Notes: generated from the letters alone by a model not told the origin. 64,000 nucleotides of DNA from Channallabes apus (GCA_030522415.1 CM060109.1:36806392-36870391); one strand, 5' to 3'. Positions 12,036-24,309 are shown, counted from the stretch's first letter. Numbers and translations are program-made.

Positions 12036-12240
12036 GTCAGGGGTAGCTCAGTGGTTAAGGCACTGGACTACAGTACAGAAGATCCCAGGTTCAAACCCCA
12101 TGACCACCACCTTGCCATTGTTGGGTCCTTGAGCAAGGTCCTTAACCCTCAACTGATCAGATGTATAATGAGATAAAATTGTAAGCTGTTCTGGATAAGG
12201 GCGACTGTCAAATGCCTAAATAGAAATATTAGGAGTCTAA
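12036..12240 (+). mobile_element. tRNA-derived SINE (V-SINE-like)
   Basis: The 5' end is a tRNA-like head with box A TAGCTCAGTGGTTAAGG and box B GGTTCAAACCC at normal spacing. A body with CCTTGAGCAAGGTCCTTAACCC follows, then the tail TGGATAAGGGCGACTGTCAAATG, close to the common fish SINE 3' tail (CTGGATAAGAGCGTCTGCCAAATG). The tRNA-like part cannot be a functional tRNA because its acceptor stem does not close. Confidence 0.85.
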
Positions 12241-12383
12241 CACCAACACCATTTGTTGGGTTTTCATTTATAATTTTTTGCACCAGTGCAAAAAAATTCT
12301 TCTACAGAGCTATTTAAACAAGCATGCTGATCAACCAGTGATGGGTGCAATACAGTAGGTGTCCATTGACCCATGTCACATTT

Positions 12384-12819
12384 TGCTGTTTGGAGCACTG
12401 CAAAATTGAGCTGATCAAATTGATATTTTATTTCTTACCCATGTGAAAGGGTAATTTTATAATGATGCATAGTGAGTGCACATCACAGGCAAAAACAATC
12501 TTCTGTTAATTTAGGTGTTATTGCAATTGTACATGTACATTTTGTTTACCAGTTTGTGTAGACTTCCCATAGTAGGTGTTGACGCTATAATATAAAAAAA
12601 AAAAAAAATAATAATAATAATAAAAAACGTGGCCCAAAATTACATATGCAACAATAATAAACAAAATGTACACGTTCAATTACAATAACACAAATTAACA
12701 GAAGATTGGTTTCGCCTTGATGTGCACTCACTACGCATCATTATAAAATTACCTTTTCACATGGGTGAGAAATAAAGTATCAATTTGATCAGCTCAATTC
12801 TGCAGTGCTCCAAACAGCA
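12384..12819. repeat. Long inverted repeat (foldback/MITE hairpin)
   Basis: Arms 12384-12548 and 12658-12819 are reverse complements at roughly 85-90% by eye (for example GAGCTGATCAAATTGATA against TATCAATTTGATCAGCTC). They are separated by about 110 bp containing a poly(A)/(AAT)n tract. No ORF is present. The element lies in farp1 intron 1, so the pre-mRNA could fold into a hairpin of about 160 bp. Confidence 0.9.
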
Positions 12820-13440
12820 CAATTCAAACACATAATCAGTTTAGATCACACCAACACTGCGAACACTAGGACCCAGGGGAGCTCAAAGATAATGGAAAAT
12901 AAAGTGCTCCCTTCCCAAATAATGTATCCCTTAAGAGACAGCTATTAAATAAGACACCATCTTACGTGCATTCTCAAATTACTCCCCACAAACAGTTGTG
13001 TACAGGATACACAAATGATCACTGACACTAGTCTGGCCTTCAAACACTGATCTCCCTATAGGTCTCACCTACTTTAGTGCGGCGCTTTAAAACGAGTGCT
13101 TTAAGAGAAAACCTCACCCATGTTCCATTTTGCTGAAATTTAATACCCTTCATAATATGACCTCAAGCCTGGGCTTCCAGAAAGGTGAGTCTTTGTGTAT
13201 GTGAGTGTGTGTATGTATATGTGAACACCCATGACGTAAGAAAAGGGGTTGGGGTTAATGTTTACTCCTAGGCTTTCTCTCTAAGCGACTGCACTGAATG
13301 AAAGAGCTGTCCTCTCCAAGCCTCTTCTCTTTCTCTCTGATTCTGAGGTCTGTTCCACTCTGTTTATCACACATTCCTGACCTGCGATGTCACCACAAGG
13401 CTGCCACTGGCTGGTGGTATGAGAGACTGGGGGTAGACAG

Positions 13441-13447
<7 letters not shown>

Positions 13448-13492
<45 letters not shown>

Positions 13493-13504
13493 GCGAGAGA
13501 GAGA
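13448..13504. repeat. (GA)n microsatellite
   Basis: About 27 GA units with two interruptions. The serine-leucine-rich ORF across it is an artefact of the tract. Confidence 0.95.
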
Positions 13505-13560
13505 ATGACTGATCTGGGGTCTGTTTTATTTTAAACCAATTGTATTTTGCACTATAAAAA

Positions 13561-13996
13561 TATATACACCGCTTGGCCAAAAAAAATAATAAATAAATAA
13601 ATAAAAAAGGCATCACACGCAAATTTTACATGACAACCTTTTATTATGCCACTAAATGTCCTTGCCGGTTCATGTGCGAAAATGATTTCTCATGCTCCCA
13701 GAGTCCTGGGATATGCCTGTGCCATCAGGGGAAAACAACAACAACAACAAAAAAAGTACATTCAGGTCACCAGTTAACTTATTTTTATTACTACATAAAG
13801 TTGCCAAGTCTAGACCTGACCAACTGAAACAACAAAATATCATAACAGTGCCTCTAGATGCTTGTACAGTGGCTATTATGCATAAATGGTGCATTACTTT
13901 ATGCACTTCCCTATCTACCCTAACACAGCGCTCACTCTGGAATAAGGTCAATCTGAACTCATCAGACCACATGATCTTTTCGCACTGCTTCAACAT
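13561..13996 (-). mobile_element. Tc1 transposase fragment
   Basis: The end TATACACCGCTTGGCCAAAA at 13561 is a Tc1-type terminus. The minus strand then encodes KIMWSDEFRLTLFQ (first catalytic Asp block), CVRVDREVHKVMHHLC, TVQASRGTVMIFCCFSWSGL and, after frame breaks, PDGTGISQD near the second Asp. The copy is decayed, and weaker Tc1-like sequence may continue rightwards to about 14.4 kb. No second terminus was found. Confidence 0.8.
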
Positions 13997-16548
13997 TTAA
14001 TCTCTACACTCCCTAACAAATTTAAGCTTTTTTTTCTGAATAGTATCATTAACAAGTGTGAGTTCTCACTGCATTGTGTACGTGTGCACATGCTCTTACT
14101 TTCACTATTAAACATAGCCGTGATTTCTACTGTCTTTTTTTTTTTTTCTTACGATGCCACTATACCAAGCATTTAAGTGATCGGTCATGATTATTTTTTT
14201 TCTAACCACATTCCTTCAACAAAGTTGATGGTTCAGCACTCTCCTTCTAGCACTCTCCTTCATATTGTGTTGAAGGGTTCTTAACCCAATTCCAGTCACT
14301 TCAAATCTCCTCACTTCCTCGCCAAAAATGTGACCCTTCTGAAATTTTGCCTTTTTTTGTCAGGCTGTTTTTTTTTTTTTTTTGTCAGTCACATGATTCT
14401 ACATTTAAATCTGTTACTTTAAAAATGTGTTTTTCTATTGGCAAATGCAAATCACCATTTATTTAACATCTGCCATGGGGTCCTGGCCATGTGCACTACT
14501 ATTTGGACGATATTTAATTATGTCATTACGCTGAATCGGGACATCAGCATTTGTGATGACTTTTTTTTTTTCTGTTGAGGCTGATGAGCCATTACTGATT
14601 GAACTGAGAGCGCGAGGACGATAGCATGTGCGGCAACAACCGTACACTTCCAGTCTTTTACGTTCCTGATCTGCAAGTGCAAAAATGGATTTCATTAAGA
14701 TTTATAAATTATCAAGCCATCTCGTAAGTCAAAAAAGTTTTTTATTTGCCTGTGAGCGAAGGATTCAATTAAAAGCCCAGTGCATTACACATTCCCAGGA
14801 TTTCTTTGGTTAAGCCTCATTAAGCCTCATGAATATTCAGTGTTCCATTATAAATATTCAGTCTCTCCATGCTGAATAGTAAATGAACAACCAAAACATA
14901 TTAGAACAAGAATTAATGATCACCTCCACCTGGCCAGTTTCACTCAAACCGGCAGACGCACAAGTGCTCACAAATATCCACACACAGCAAGCAATTCTGA
15001 AAATATACATCTTCCACACAAGATGATGACCCAGGACACTAAACAGACATTAAAATGAATCCAAAATAACAGTAAAAAATTTTATTTCAAGTAATAAGTT
15101 ATTCCTGCTCGGTTATAGTTTTGGACAAAATATATCCTGCAGTGGTTAGCAGTAACGCATCAACCCCATTTTTCCTCCATGGTTTGAATACAATACAGAC
15201 ATCAGTTCTGCAGATCATTCTTCATTACTCAGTACTAATCAAATACTGACATCCTTATGGCAACTGAAGGGACTCTCTGTTGCCAAGTTATGCAACGCTG
15301 GCGTGCAGTTAAACAACTTGTATACTTTGTTCACATGCATGATCTGTTGTTTGTCAGTCACAGACATTCAGGACATAATAAAACATCAGTGGGTCGTACT
15401 GGAAAACAGTTTCCTTTCCTAAAATGTTCCAGGCCAACACTGTCATTGATCCTGATTGGCTGCTTACCCAAATCTAACAACTCTTAACTTCCTCCAGTGT
15501 AAAAACTGGAGAGATCATGAGTTCTGGCCGCTTGTTGTAACATCTTTTCTACTCACAGATTCGTATAGTAAAATGCAACCGTTCTCTTTGTGTGCTCATT
15601 TGAATACGTTAGAAGAGTAGTTTCCCCATCACTGCTACAGATTTGCAAGTGGAAACATCTATTCGTACAAAACCAGCGATTAAAGCATGAGTAGTTTCTA
15701 ACGGCCGGAAAAGCTGTGACCCCACCGCTGTCCCAGATGGCTTTGAAGTTGTTTACATAGAAAATTCCACATGAGACAGTGAGTGCGTGTGTGTGTTTGT
15801 ATATATTTGTGTGTGCTCACCAGGATATGAATATCTGATAGTTCTGACCCTGTTGGGACATAAGGAAAACGGTTGGCTTGTAGTTCCCAAAAAACTACAT
15901 TCATAAAAATCATTTAATAGATTTCAAGAGCCCAAAGGTTTAATTTGATCTTGGCAAAGGTTCAGTGTTATTAATGAGTTGTATTGAATTGATAATCATG
16001 TTAATAAAAAGACAGTAAGGAAAAACCTCCGAGTGTGTGTGTGTGCGCGCGTATGTGTATTGGAGATTGCAGTCAAACAGTGGATCCTCTGTTCATGCTA
16101 TACACAGCCAGGTTGAGTTAAACCCTCTCCTTCTGGTTGTGATCACCAGAACCCCATCATCCAGTCTACTGTATAACCAGGTTCTGGGTGCGGCAAAGCT
16201 AGGCTTTCAGATCTGCCCTTAATGTGTCAAGAGGAATCACATTTTCACTGATCACCAATTCATTATGAAGCGTGACAGAAATCTGCACTCACACCAGCTC
16301 TATGAGACGGACATGTCCATATGAGGATAGCATTACCACTGGAGTGTACGAGGTAGTGTCAGTAACATGTAATAGACTCATGAATGAGCAATTAACATGT
16401 TGAAGTGAGAGGGATAGGATGACAGTTGACAAGTCCAAAGGAGCAAAGATCAGATTAACAGCACTGAGAGACCTGGCACGAGCATCTGGAGCTACTGGGA
16501 AGCATGTGGGATTGAGTATAAGCCGAGACCAGCAGGAGATCTCAGTCT

Positions 16549-16592
16549 GCCTGTCCTGTGCTGTCCTGTCCTGTGCTGTCCTGTCCTGTGCG
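16549..16592 (+). repeat. Short tandem repeat of a CCTGTCCTGTGCTGT unit
   Basis: About three copies of a 15-bp unit in farp1 intron 1, close to the putative first exon. Confidence 0.8.
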
Positions 16593-16732
16593 TTCAGCCT
16601 TTGTAGTAACACAGTTCCGGGTTCATTTGAACATCAGTGTATCGTGCAGCAGCTCCCAGATTAAATCCAGTCATAAATACAAACAGGAAATAGCGTTTTA
16701 GCGTCGAAAAGGTGACCAGAGCTGCGTTTTTC

Positions 16733-16757
16733 CACACACACACACACACACACACAC
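16733..16757. repeat. (CA)n microsatellite
   Basis: About 12 CA units, roughly 200 bp downstream of the putative farp1 first exon on the minus strand. Confidence 0.9.
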
Positions 16758-16945
16758 CGAGCTCAATGGAGACGTGGCTGCTTCTGCCCCAGTCAGGAGG
16801 GAAAATAACGATATTACCCTGAATACACACTGAAATACAGCCATTTCCACGTACATCCCAAGCTAAATAAAAGCGCACTCCTTAATTACCCTTAATTAAC
16901 AGGTTCCACGCGCACACGGAACCGCAGAGATACATTGTAACTTAC

Positions 16946-17230
16946 CCTGGATACAAAAGCACAGCGTCCACGTCGGCTTATCTCCACACACCGATACAGC
17001 TCGAACCGGACTCGGCCTTATTTCTCTTCTAATTAGAAATAAAAGCCTCTGAGGTTAAACGCTGCCCGACCCACACCACGAACAGAGCCCGGTTCAGACG
17101 CGGGTGGTTGCAGAGAGGAGCGTCGTGGCGGTCGCCATGTCGGCCGGCTCCCCGCGGAGGCAGCAGCAACTGGATGAAGCAGGAGCGCCTCCGCTCTCAA
17201 CAATAAGGAGCTGGAATTACAGCTCCTGAC
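16946..17230 (-). promoter_or_regulatory. farp1: Probable farp1 promoter and noncoding first exon
   Basis: This block is much richer in CpG than its surroundings (CGCCGGCC, CCGCGG and CGTCGTGG motifs at 17110-17160). On the minus strand it ends at 16946 in CAGG followed by GTAAGT, a strong splice donor at 16945-16944. It lies 5.7 kb upstream of the farp1 coding exon, whose own acceptor shows that an upstream exon must exist. The transcription start is not determined. This is inference from composition, donor and position. Confidence 0.6.
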
Positions 17231-17376
17231 ATAGGAGCCATCAGGCGTTTATACCGCCACCTAGCGGCCACGGCGAGAACACACGCCTCTGTTCAATTGC
17301 TTAACAGAGTGTGTGTCATGTGCTTCAGCGAACATGGCTTTGCTCATGATGTTTTGAATTTTAACTGTGTGACCCA

Positions 17377-17724
17377 CAGCACCGTCGCCTTGCACCTCCA
17401 GGGTCTGGGTTCGATTCCCGTCTCTGTGTGCATGGAGTTTGCATGTTCTCCCCGTGCTTGGTGGGTTTCCTCCGGGTACTCCGGTTTCCTCCCACAGTCC
17501 AAAGATATGCAGGTTAGGCTAATTTGCGTTCCCAAATTGCCCGTAGTGTGTGAATGAGTGTGTGAATGTGCGTATGAGTGTGTGCCCTGCGATGGATTGG
17601 CACCCTGTCCAGGGTGTACCCCGCCTTGTGCCCGAAGTCTCCTTGGATAGGCTCCAGGTCCCCCGCGACCCTGAATAGAGGATAAAGCGGTACAGAAGAT
17701 GAATGAAAAATGAATGAATGAATG
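17377..17724 (+). mobile_element. Mermaid/DANA-like SINE, nearly full length
   Basis: Contains box B GGGTTCGATTCCC, the diagnostic body GTTTGCATGTTCTCCCCGTG, TTTCCTCCGGGTACTCCGG and CACAGTCCAAAGA, and the 3' end GATAAAGCGGTACAGAAGATG followed by (GAAT)n. The extreme 5' end with box A is degraded. Confidence 0.93.
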
Positions 17725-17799
17725 TGTGACCCACCTTTAAGTGTGTGGCCACCTCGTGCCCCAAGTTTTCAGGCATAGGGATAGGGTTTAAACTACGGT

Positions 17800-18073
17800 A
17801 TAGTGTTGTACTGGTTAGCGCTGTTGGCTCACATCCCCAGGGTCGAGGGTTCGATTCCCACCTCCGGTCTGTGTGCTTGGAGTTTGCATGTTCTCCCCAT
17901 GCTCTCCTGGTTAAATGGTGTTCCCAAATTGCATGTAGTGCGTTCCCCTATGATGGCTTGGCACCCTATTCATGGTGTACCCTGCCTTGTGCTCAAAGTA
18001 TCCTAGGGTAGGTCAAAGTGTCAAGGCACCTGCAACCCTGTACAGGATAATTGTTATAAAGGGTGAAGGAATG
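17800..18073 (+). mobile_element. Diverged Mermaid/DANA-like SINE
   Basis: Box A-like CTGGTTAGCGCTGTTGGC and box B GGGTTCGATTCCC are present. The GTTTGCATGTTCTCCCC body is kept, but the CACAGTCC segment is deleted. It lies only 75 bp after the previous copy in the same orientation. Confidence 0.85.
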
Positions 18074-18197
18074 TTTAGCAAGGACACACCTAAACCCATC
18101 ATGTGTTATTATAGAAATATCACAAGATCTTAAGAATTCCTTAGAACTAGGCAGATTTCATCATTTCTGTATTTGTGTATGAGGAATTGAAACCTGA

Positions 18198-18210
18198 GTG
18201 TGTGTGTGTC

Positions 18211-18275
<65 letters not shown>
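18198..18275. repeat. Compound (TG)n(GA)n microsatellite
   Basis: About 12 TG units followed directly by about 27 GA units. The RERERE and SLSLSL ORFs here are artefacts of this tract. Confidence 0.95.
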
Positions 18276-18278
<3 letters not shown>

Positions 18279-18629
18279 TCATGACACACTTTCTGCTGCT
18301 ATGGACAGTTCCCATGTGGATACCCAAAATATTTACACTTCCCAAAAACAGTCTATGCTCATATTTCACCCTTGCTCCTATGAATAATCAGACTTGAATA
18401 TTGTAGACTTTTTCACAACAACTCTGGTGTGGTTATTCCAGGACTCTCATTCATGCTGACAGTGAACATTCTTTCAACACACTTAGATCTGTTTGATATT
18501 TATAGTATGCAGTGGTAGAAGATTAATGATTTAATTAGCATCATTCAGGAGGGCAAGATGTCTTCTATGTTTTTCTCCTGTTCCCTTTCAGGGGTCAAGT
18601 GATGCGTTGTAATTCTCTTCTCTTTCCAT

Positions 18630-18840
18630 TATGCTGTTAATCTTTTCGGTTGCTCCTGTCGAGGGCTCACCACAGCGGACCATCCGATCCACATACAGTA
18701 ACAACTTGGCACAGTTTTTATCCTTTTTTGCCCTTCCTGACACAACCATTCCATTTTATACGGGATTGGGATCGGCACTGCATCCAGTGGCTGGGGTTTG
18801 GTCATGGCTGGGATTCGAATCTGGGCCTTCCTTTTTTTTT
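18630..18840 (+). repeat. Dispersed fish repeat of unassigned class
   Basis: The segments TTTTCGGTTGCTCCTGTCGA, CACCACAGCGGACCATCC, CCTTCCTGACACAACC and GGGATTGGGATCGGCACTG occur in the same order in a repeat I recognise as common in fish genomes. I cannot assign its class from this one copy. Confidence 0.6.
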
Positions 18841-19320
18841 TCTCCCTCCCAACACTTCAACTTCAAGAACTGAATGTTCACTTGCTATCTAATGTATCTC
18901 ACATCTTGACAGGTTCCAATGTCATGACATAATCATTATTATTGACTTCACCTGTCCATGGTTTAAAGTTCTGGCTGATTGTGTATACATGATATAAGGA
19001 AGAAACCTTGAGAGGAACCTGAAGGAACTTGTTTTCTTCCAGGTGACAGGAATTTTCCATATAAACTCGCATTGTTTTTTGTCTTATTATGCTGTCTGCA
19101 TTCCAGGTTAGTTTATCACTTACAATTTGATTAAAATGTGTCCAGCTAAAGTAGATATATTGTGCTCTACTAAGCGTTCCACTTTTTTTTAAATACAGGC
19201 TGACCTAAGGGGTATATACTTGCAATGTGTCTAAATTATGGCAAATCCTTTCTTTACTCATGCAGAAATGCACCTTTTCATACCAGAATCAGGTGTTTGT
19301 ATAAAATTGTACATGTTGAG

Positions 19321-19515
19321 GTTCAAGTTCTCGGGTTACCTCCCACAGTCCAAAGACATGATTAGGGTAATTGGCGTTCCCAAATTGTCTGTAGTGTGGG
19401 TGTGTGCATGTGGGTGTCCTGCGATAAGTTGGTCCAGATTGTACCCCGCCTCACACCCTAAGTCTCTTGGGATAGGCGCCAGGTTCCCGCAACCATTATA
19501 GAAGATGAATGAATG
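19321..19515 (+). mobile_element. 5'-truncated Mermaid/DANA-like SINE
   Basis: Begins within the body (CTCCCACAGTCCAAAGACATG) and continues to ATAGAAGATGAATGAATG. The tRNA-like head is missing, as expected of a truncated retroposon. Confidence 0.88.
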
Positions 19516-19569
19516 TTGAGATTCCTCCACATGTTTAATTTTTCATCATTGTACTTTATATATTATATT

Positions 19570-20036
19570 CAGTAGCAGTCAAAAGTTGGACACAAGTTTA
19601 GATTTATTTTCTACATTCTAGAACAATTCTGATTTTTTTCCAAACGAATGAATGAATGAAATCACATATGGCATTCAATAATTAAGTAATAATAAAAACA
19701 ACAACAACAACAACAACAGTCAGTTGTTATTTTAAGACACAAAGGTCAGCTGTTCTCGAATAGTTCTTGCAAGAACAGTATTGTCAAGTGCATCAATTAT
19801 CATGATGAACCTGGCTCTCATGAAGACCATTCCTAGAAAGCAAGGACAAAACGTAGTTAATTTTAGTGTTACTTCAGATTATAGAGAATAAGTAGAGACA
19901 TCTTAATATCAACTGTTCAGAGGAGACTGTTGCATGTTATGGATTCCTTCAGCATAGTTTTACACTGTAGAAAAAATTAAGAATCAGGAACAAGCAATGA
20001 ATTAGATGTTGTGTCCAAACTTTTGACTGGTAGAGT
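19570..20036 (+). mobile_element. Internally deleted Tc1 element, second copy
   Basis: Same family and same deletion plan as 7205-7752. It begins CAGTCAAAAGTTGGACAC and shares TAGTTCTTGCAAGAACAGTA, CTGGCTCTCATGAAG and CAACTGTTCAGAGGAGA before jumping to AATCAGGAACAAGC and the 3' end CCAAACTTTTGACTGGTAG. No catalytic domain remains. Confidence 0.82.
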
Positions 20037-20045
20037 ATATAAACA

Positions 20046-20960
20046 TATATACTGTATATACAATGCTGGTCATTATTATTAGCACCCTGGTTAAGATGTG
20101 TTCTTAGGTTTCTACTTAAAAAAAACAAAAACAATATAGAACCACAATGCAAAAAGAGAGAAAAATCCAATCTATAATTGAAGTACAATTGTTCAGTGGG
20201 GAAAAAAATCCCACACAAAGAATTTTTTTTTTTTTACAATGGTGGCCACAATTATTGGCCTCCCTAATGTTAATACTTTGTACAACTCCAATACAGCACT
20301 TAATCTCCTTTGATAACATTTCACAAGATTGGAGAATACAGATCGTATTTGCACAATCTTTCTAGATCATCCGGAGTCCTGGGTCCTCTCTTATGCACTC
20401 TCCTCTTCAGCTTACCCCACAGGTTTGCAATTGGGTTGAGGTCTGGGGACTGAGATGGCTATGAGAGGAGCTTTAGTTTGTGTCTGCTGAACCATTTTTG
20501 TGTAGATTTCGCCACATGTTTTGGGACGTTATCCTTCTTTATCCAGCTTTCTGACAGAGGCCATCAGTGTTTGGTTTAAAAAGTTTTGGTATTTCAGAGA
20601 GTTCATGATGCCATGGACCCTAACAAGGTTCCTAGGTTCTTTTGAAGAGAAACAGGCCCACAGCATCACAGACCCTCCACCATACTTCAAAGTGGGCATG
20701 AGGTGCTTTTCCACATACTCATCTTTTGTTTTACACCAGACTCAGACAGTGTTTATCGCCAAAGAGCTCTATCTTAGTCTCATCTGACCACAGCACGCGG
20801 TCCCAGTTGAAGTCACAGTAAACTCCAGACGTTTATGTTTGGATTATAGGTGAGAAAAGGCTTTTTCCTTGCATGCCCTCGAAACAGCTTGTTGGCATGC
20901 CATTTTTGATGGAATTTTAATGCACAAAATGTATTCAGTTAAAGAACTTACGTAGCCTTG
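20046..20960 (-). mobile_element. Degenerate Tc1-type transposon
   Basis: The minus strand encodes HLMPTLKYGGGSVMLWACFSS, KEPRNLVRVHGIMN and YQNFLNQTL, typical of the middle of Tc1 transposases. It opens on the left with ATGCTGGTCATTATTATTAG, a known style of Tc1 terminus. Frames are broken throughout. The right boundary is uncertain. Confidence 0.82.
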
Positions 20961-22117
20961 CACCTTTTCATACAGGGCAACCTAAAGGGTGCAAGAAATG
21001 TATCAAAACTCTATGACTCTCTACTCATACAGAAAGCACTTAGTCACGCCTGAATCTCTTTATATAATTGTACATTTTGAGATTTCTCCATCTGGTTGGT
21101 AATTCATCATTGTCCTTTATATGTTATATATATTCTATATATTCTGTATACATTTTGGTCAAGAACCATCATGTTTTGGATTTTAACACCTTGAACTGTT
21201 ACAGAAACCCAGGAACAGCATCTTCTAGTACTGCTTTATTGTCCTGCATGGGTTATGTGGAGTTTAAATGAAATAAGGAATACCTGCAGTTGAAATAACA
21301 GCACCTGGAAAAAAACACGTTAAAATGTAATTTGATATGCTGCTGACTTTCAAGAGCAACTATTACTGCAATATTTATAGTGGATTGCAATAAAGCTTCT
21401 TTAAAACCTTAGATGTCCTCTAGTGAGATCTATAGTGAAACAGCAGCTGCGCTTCCAACCACCCCACAGCAGAGGATGCCAAACATTTATGTGAAGAACG
21501 AGTTTCCAGACACAGAGGACGAAACAAGCACACAATGTCATATCAGAAGCTCCACTCCACAAGACAGTCAGTAATACGATATATTATAAGAATTAAATTC
21601 AAGTGACACCGGTTCAGGAAATAGAAGTGCTTCAAATCTTAACACATCCCTAAAGGACTCTGGGAGATCCAAGGGAACAAATCAGCCGGTGGCTGTTATT
21701 GACTCTTGTTTCTGAAGGTTTTACAATGACATCTGGAAACAACTCAATTGGCATCTTGGTAATGGAAACTGGCACCATGGACTTTTTCCACCAGGAAACC
21801 ATTTTGATTTGAGTGACAGTGTGTAGGCTTGCACCTGAGCTCAGATCATTGGAGTGTGAAAGAGTGATGATTGAATGCTCACTCTCGTCACCTCCATTTT
21901 CACAAATTGAAATGATATCGCCATCAGAAACAAGGTACTGTATATAGGGTATTCTCTGAACACCAACTGGATTAACAGGACACTGGATTTGAGTGATCTC
22001 AAGTGATCTCAAGACTGGATGTTTCTTCTTTTCAAATTCATGAACAAAAAACAAGATGAAAGCATTAATAGAAAGAAACATCTTGAATCGCTACAAAAGA
22101 CTGTGTGGTATTACAGC

Positions 22118-22448
22118 CAAAATGGTGGCTTAGATGTTAGCACTGTCACCTTGTACCTCTATGGTTGGGGATTCAAATCTCATCACCAGTCTGTGTGCGT
22201 GGATTTTGCATGTTCTCCCAGTGCTTGGTGGGTTTCACTGGGTAGTCCGGTTTCCTCCCACAGTCCAAAGACATGTAGATTGTGCTAATTGATGTTCCCA
22301 AATTCCCCATAGTGTGTGAATGAGTGTGTAGGTGCATGAGTGCTCTGTGATGGATTGGGACCCTGTTCAGGATGGACCTCCTTTTGTGCCTGGAGTCTCC
22401 TGGGATAGGCTACAGACCACCCACTACCATGTACAAGAGATGATGATA
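22118..22448 (+). mobile_element. Diverged Mermaid/DANA-like SINE
   Basis: Box A-like GGTGGCTTAGATGTTAGC, weakened box B, body TTTTGCATGTTCTCCCAGTG and CTCCCACAGTCCAAAGACATG. The tail is degraded to ACAAGAGATGATGAT. Confidence 0.88.
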
Positions 22449-22534
22449 TTGCTTTTACAGAAATAAAGGGGATTTTTTTTTGTTTTTGTTTTGGTGACCA
22501 ATTAAACTTTTTGTAGAATGATTCATGATGCATA

Positions 22535-22745
22535 TTCTCACTTTCTGGTGTTGCTTTTTAGTCTGGTTCCTCTCAAAGTTTCTTCCTCAACTCTCAGGGA
22601 GTTTTTCCTTGACACTGTCACCACGGGCTTGCTCACTAGCGATCCAAATCCACATCTTTTTTTTTTATGTGTTTGAAAAATGCTTTATGAAAATACGCTT
22701 GCATTCTTTACTTTTCATACAACATATGTATTATAAAAACTTTGT
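22535..22745 (+). repeat. Dispersed fish repeat of unassigned class
   Basis: Contains CTGGTTCCTCTCAAAGTTTC, TTCCTCAACTCTCAGGGAG and TTTTTCCTTGACACTGTCACC, segments I recognise from a widespread fish repeat. A short inverse fragment (CTTGAGAGGAACC) lies near 19010. Confidence 0.55.
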
Positions 22746-23608
22746 TTTGGTTTTAGGCCCTGAACAACCTTCTGAATTGTTCAGACATGTTCAACACATT
22801 TCCACTTCTCAGTAGTCTAATGGCCAGTGCATGAGACTGCACATGTGATCTTAGGCTTGCCTGTGGCTGTACAACCATGAAAACCCATGTTGTTTAGAGC
22901 TCCCCCTGAAGTTGAAGTAAAGCCAAAAGAATTTTTACACGCTAAGCACTCTCTGGTCCCATCCTGCGGGTTTGTGTGGCCAGCTGTTGTCGCTCCCCAG
23001 ACATTTCCACTATACAATAACATCACTTACAGTTGACCAGGGCAGCTGGAGCACTGTGGACATTTGATTTACTGAGTTGTTGGATCTATCCTGTCATGGG
23101 GCCATTTTGAAATTCACTAAGCTCTCCAGGACGTGTCTTACGACTGCTGTTGCTTTTTTCCCCCCTTTCTACGGAGATTACACAACTGACTGCACAATTT
23201 AGCACCTGTGTCAGCAAAGGTTGCACCTCAAATGGCCAGATTCTCTGAGTAGAAGGGGTGAAAAGGACTGGAGTAAGTGATCTTTATTAGACATTTCTTT
23301 TGTGTTACAAATTTAAATTGAGATTTTTGCATTTGTACAAACTTAATGTACTTAATGTAGGAGTGTAGAAATTGGTAGACTGTATAATCAGAACATAATC
23401 AGATTTTTGTAATGTGTTTGTGTGTATGTGTAAGTGAGAGAAAGGGGGTGTAAACTGGCTGCGGTGCCTCCACACCACCCACTCATGCCTATGTTGGGCA
23501 GAGGGATGAGGGATAAAAGATGCAGCACTGTTCTTCTCTTCGTTTCTTCATTCCAGCCGCCCACCTGCTTTCTCGTTTCCCTAAGAGGAAAAGCTTCTGT
23601 GATGAGTG

Positions 23609-23609
<1 letters not shown>

Positions 23610-23639
<30 letters not shown>

Positions 23640-23653
23640 GCGCGCGCGCACGC
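23610..23653. repeat. (CA)n(CG)n microsatellite
   Basis: About 14 CA units followed by seven CG/CA units. Confidence 0.95.
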
Positions 23654-24309
23654 TTAGGGGCTATGAACATGTAGTAAAGGTTATGAGATACTGTAGGCAC
23701 ATAAAAGCTCACATGCACTCTAACAAGCTTAGTATGTCTTATAGATTACAGACTGTGTCTTATTTCTATTCAAGGTCACATACCCTTTTTAGTGTTATGG
23801 ATGATTCTCCTTAAAGGACGTTATGCATTCTGCATAAGCTTCAGTCCAGCACTACTGTACATGTATGACCCCAAAATAATCTGACAATTTGATGCTAGTA
23901 TGTTTTTTTGAAAATCATCGCAGGGATGCCATTTTCTATCCAGTGTTTTTTTTTCCGAACAGAGAATACACTCAGGCAGAAGCCCGTCTTCGACACACAC
24001 GAGACATGACTCATATTGCACATCTATGCCACTGTGAGAACTGAGATGATGAGCCAGGATAGGAGAAAGCTTAGCGTGGATGGTAACAGTCAGTCTGTTT
24101 TTAGATATAGAGTTATAGTGGCACTGGTAATGCTGCGATTTCCCATCAGCACTTTCTCTCTATTGACGAGTGTCCTGTTCTCTCTCCGTCTCTCTCTCTC
24201 TAAAAAAAAAACCAACAAGCTGACAGCAGAGAATAAGAGGAGCAAAAACATCATTCTTAACTGCAGGAGGAAATCACTGGCTGCACTAATGCTGAAAAGA
24301 ATCATCCAA

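Larger units (their letters stand above)
11204..16945 (-). other. farp1: farp1 intron 1
   Basis: Interval between the probable noncoding first exon and the first coding exon. It contains the tRNA SINE at 12036-12240, the inverted repeat at 12384-12819, a GA microsatellite and a Tc1 fragment. Between 14.5 and 16.5 kb I see no gene or recognisable repeat beyond short simple tracts. Confidence 0.6.

Noticed and set aside
12036..12110. Possible tRNA gene (A and B boxes)
   Set aside because: The acceptor stem does not pair and the sequence continues into a typical SINE body and tail, so it is a retroposon head.
14459..14695. 78-codon minus-strand ORF right of the Tc1 fragment
   Set aside because: No similarity that I recognise, no Tc1 motif, no splice signals forming an exon. 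Probably chance.
23388..23651. Overlapping ORFs on both strands around a CA repeat
   Set aside because: Mutual shadows with a microsatellite-coded end and no domain.
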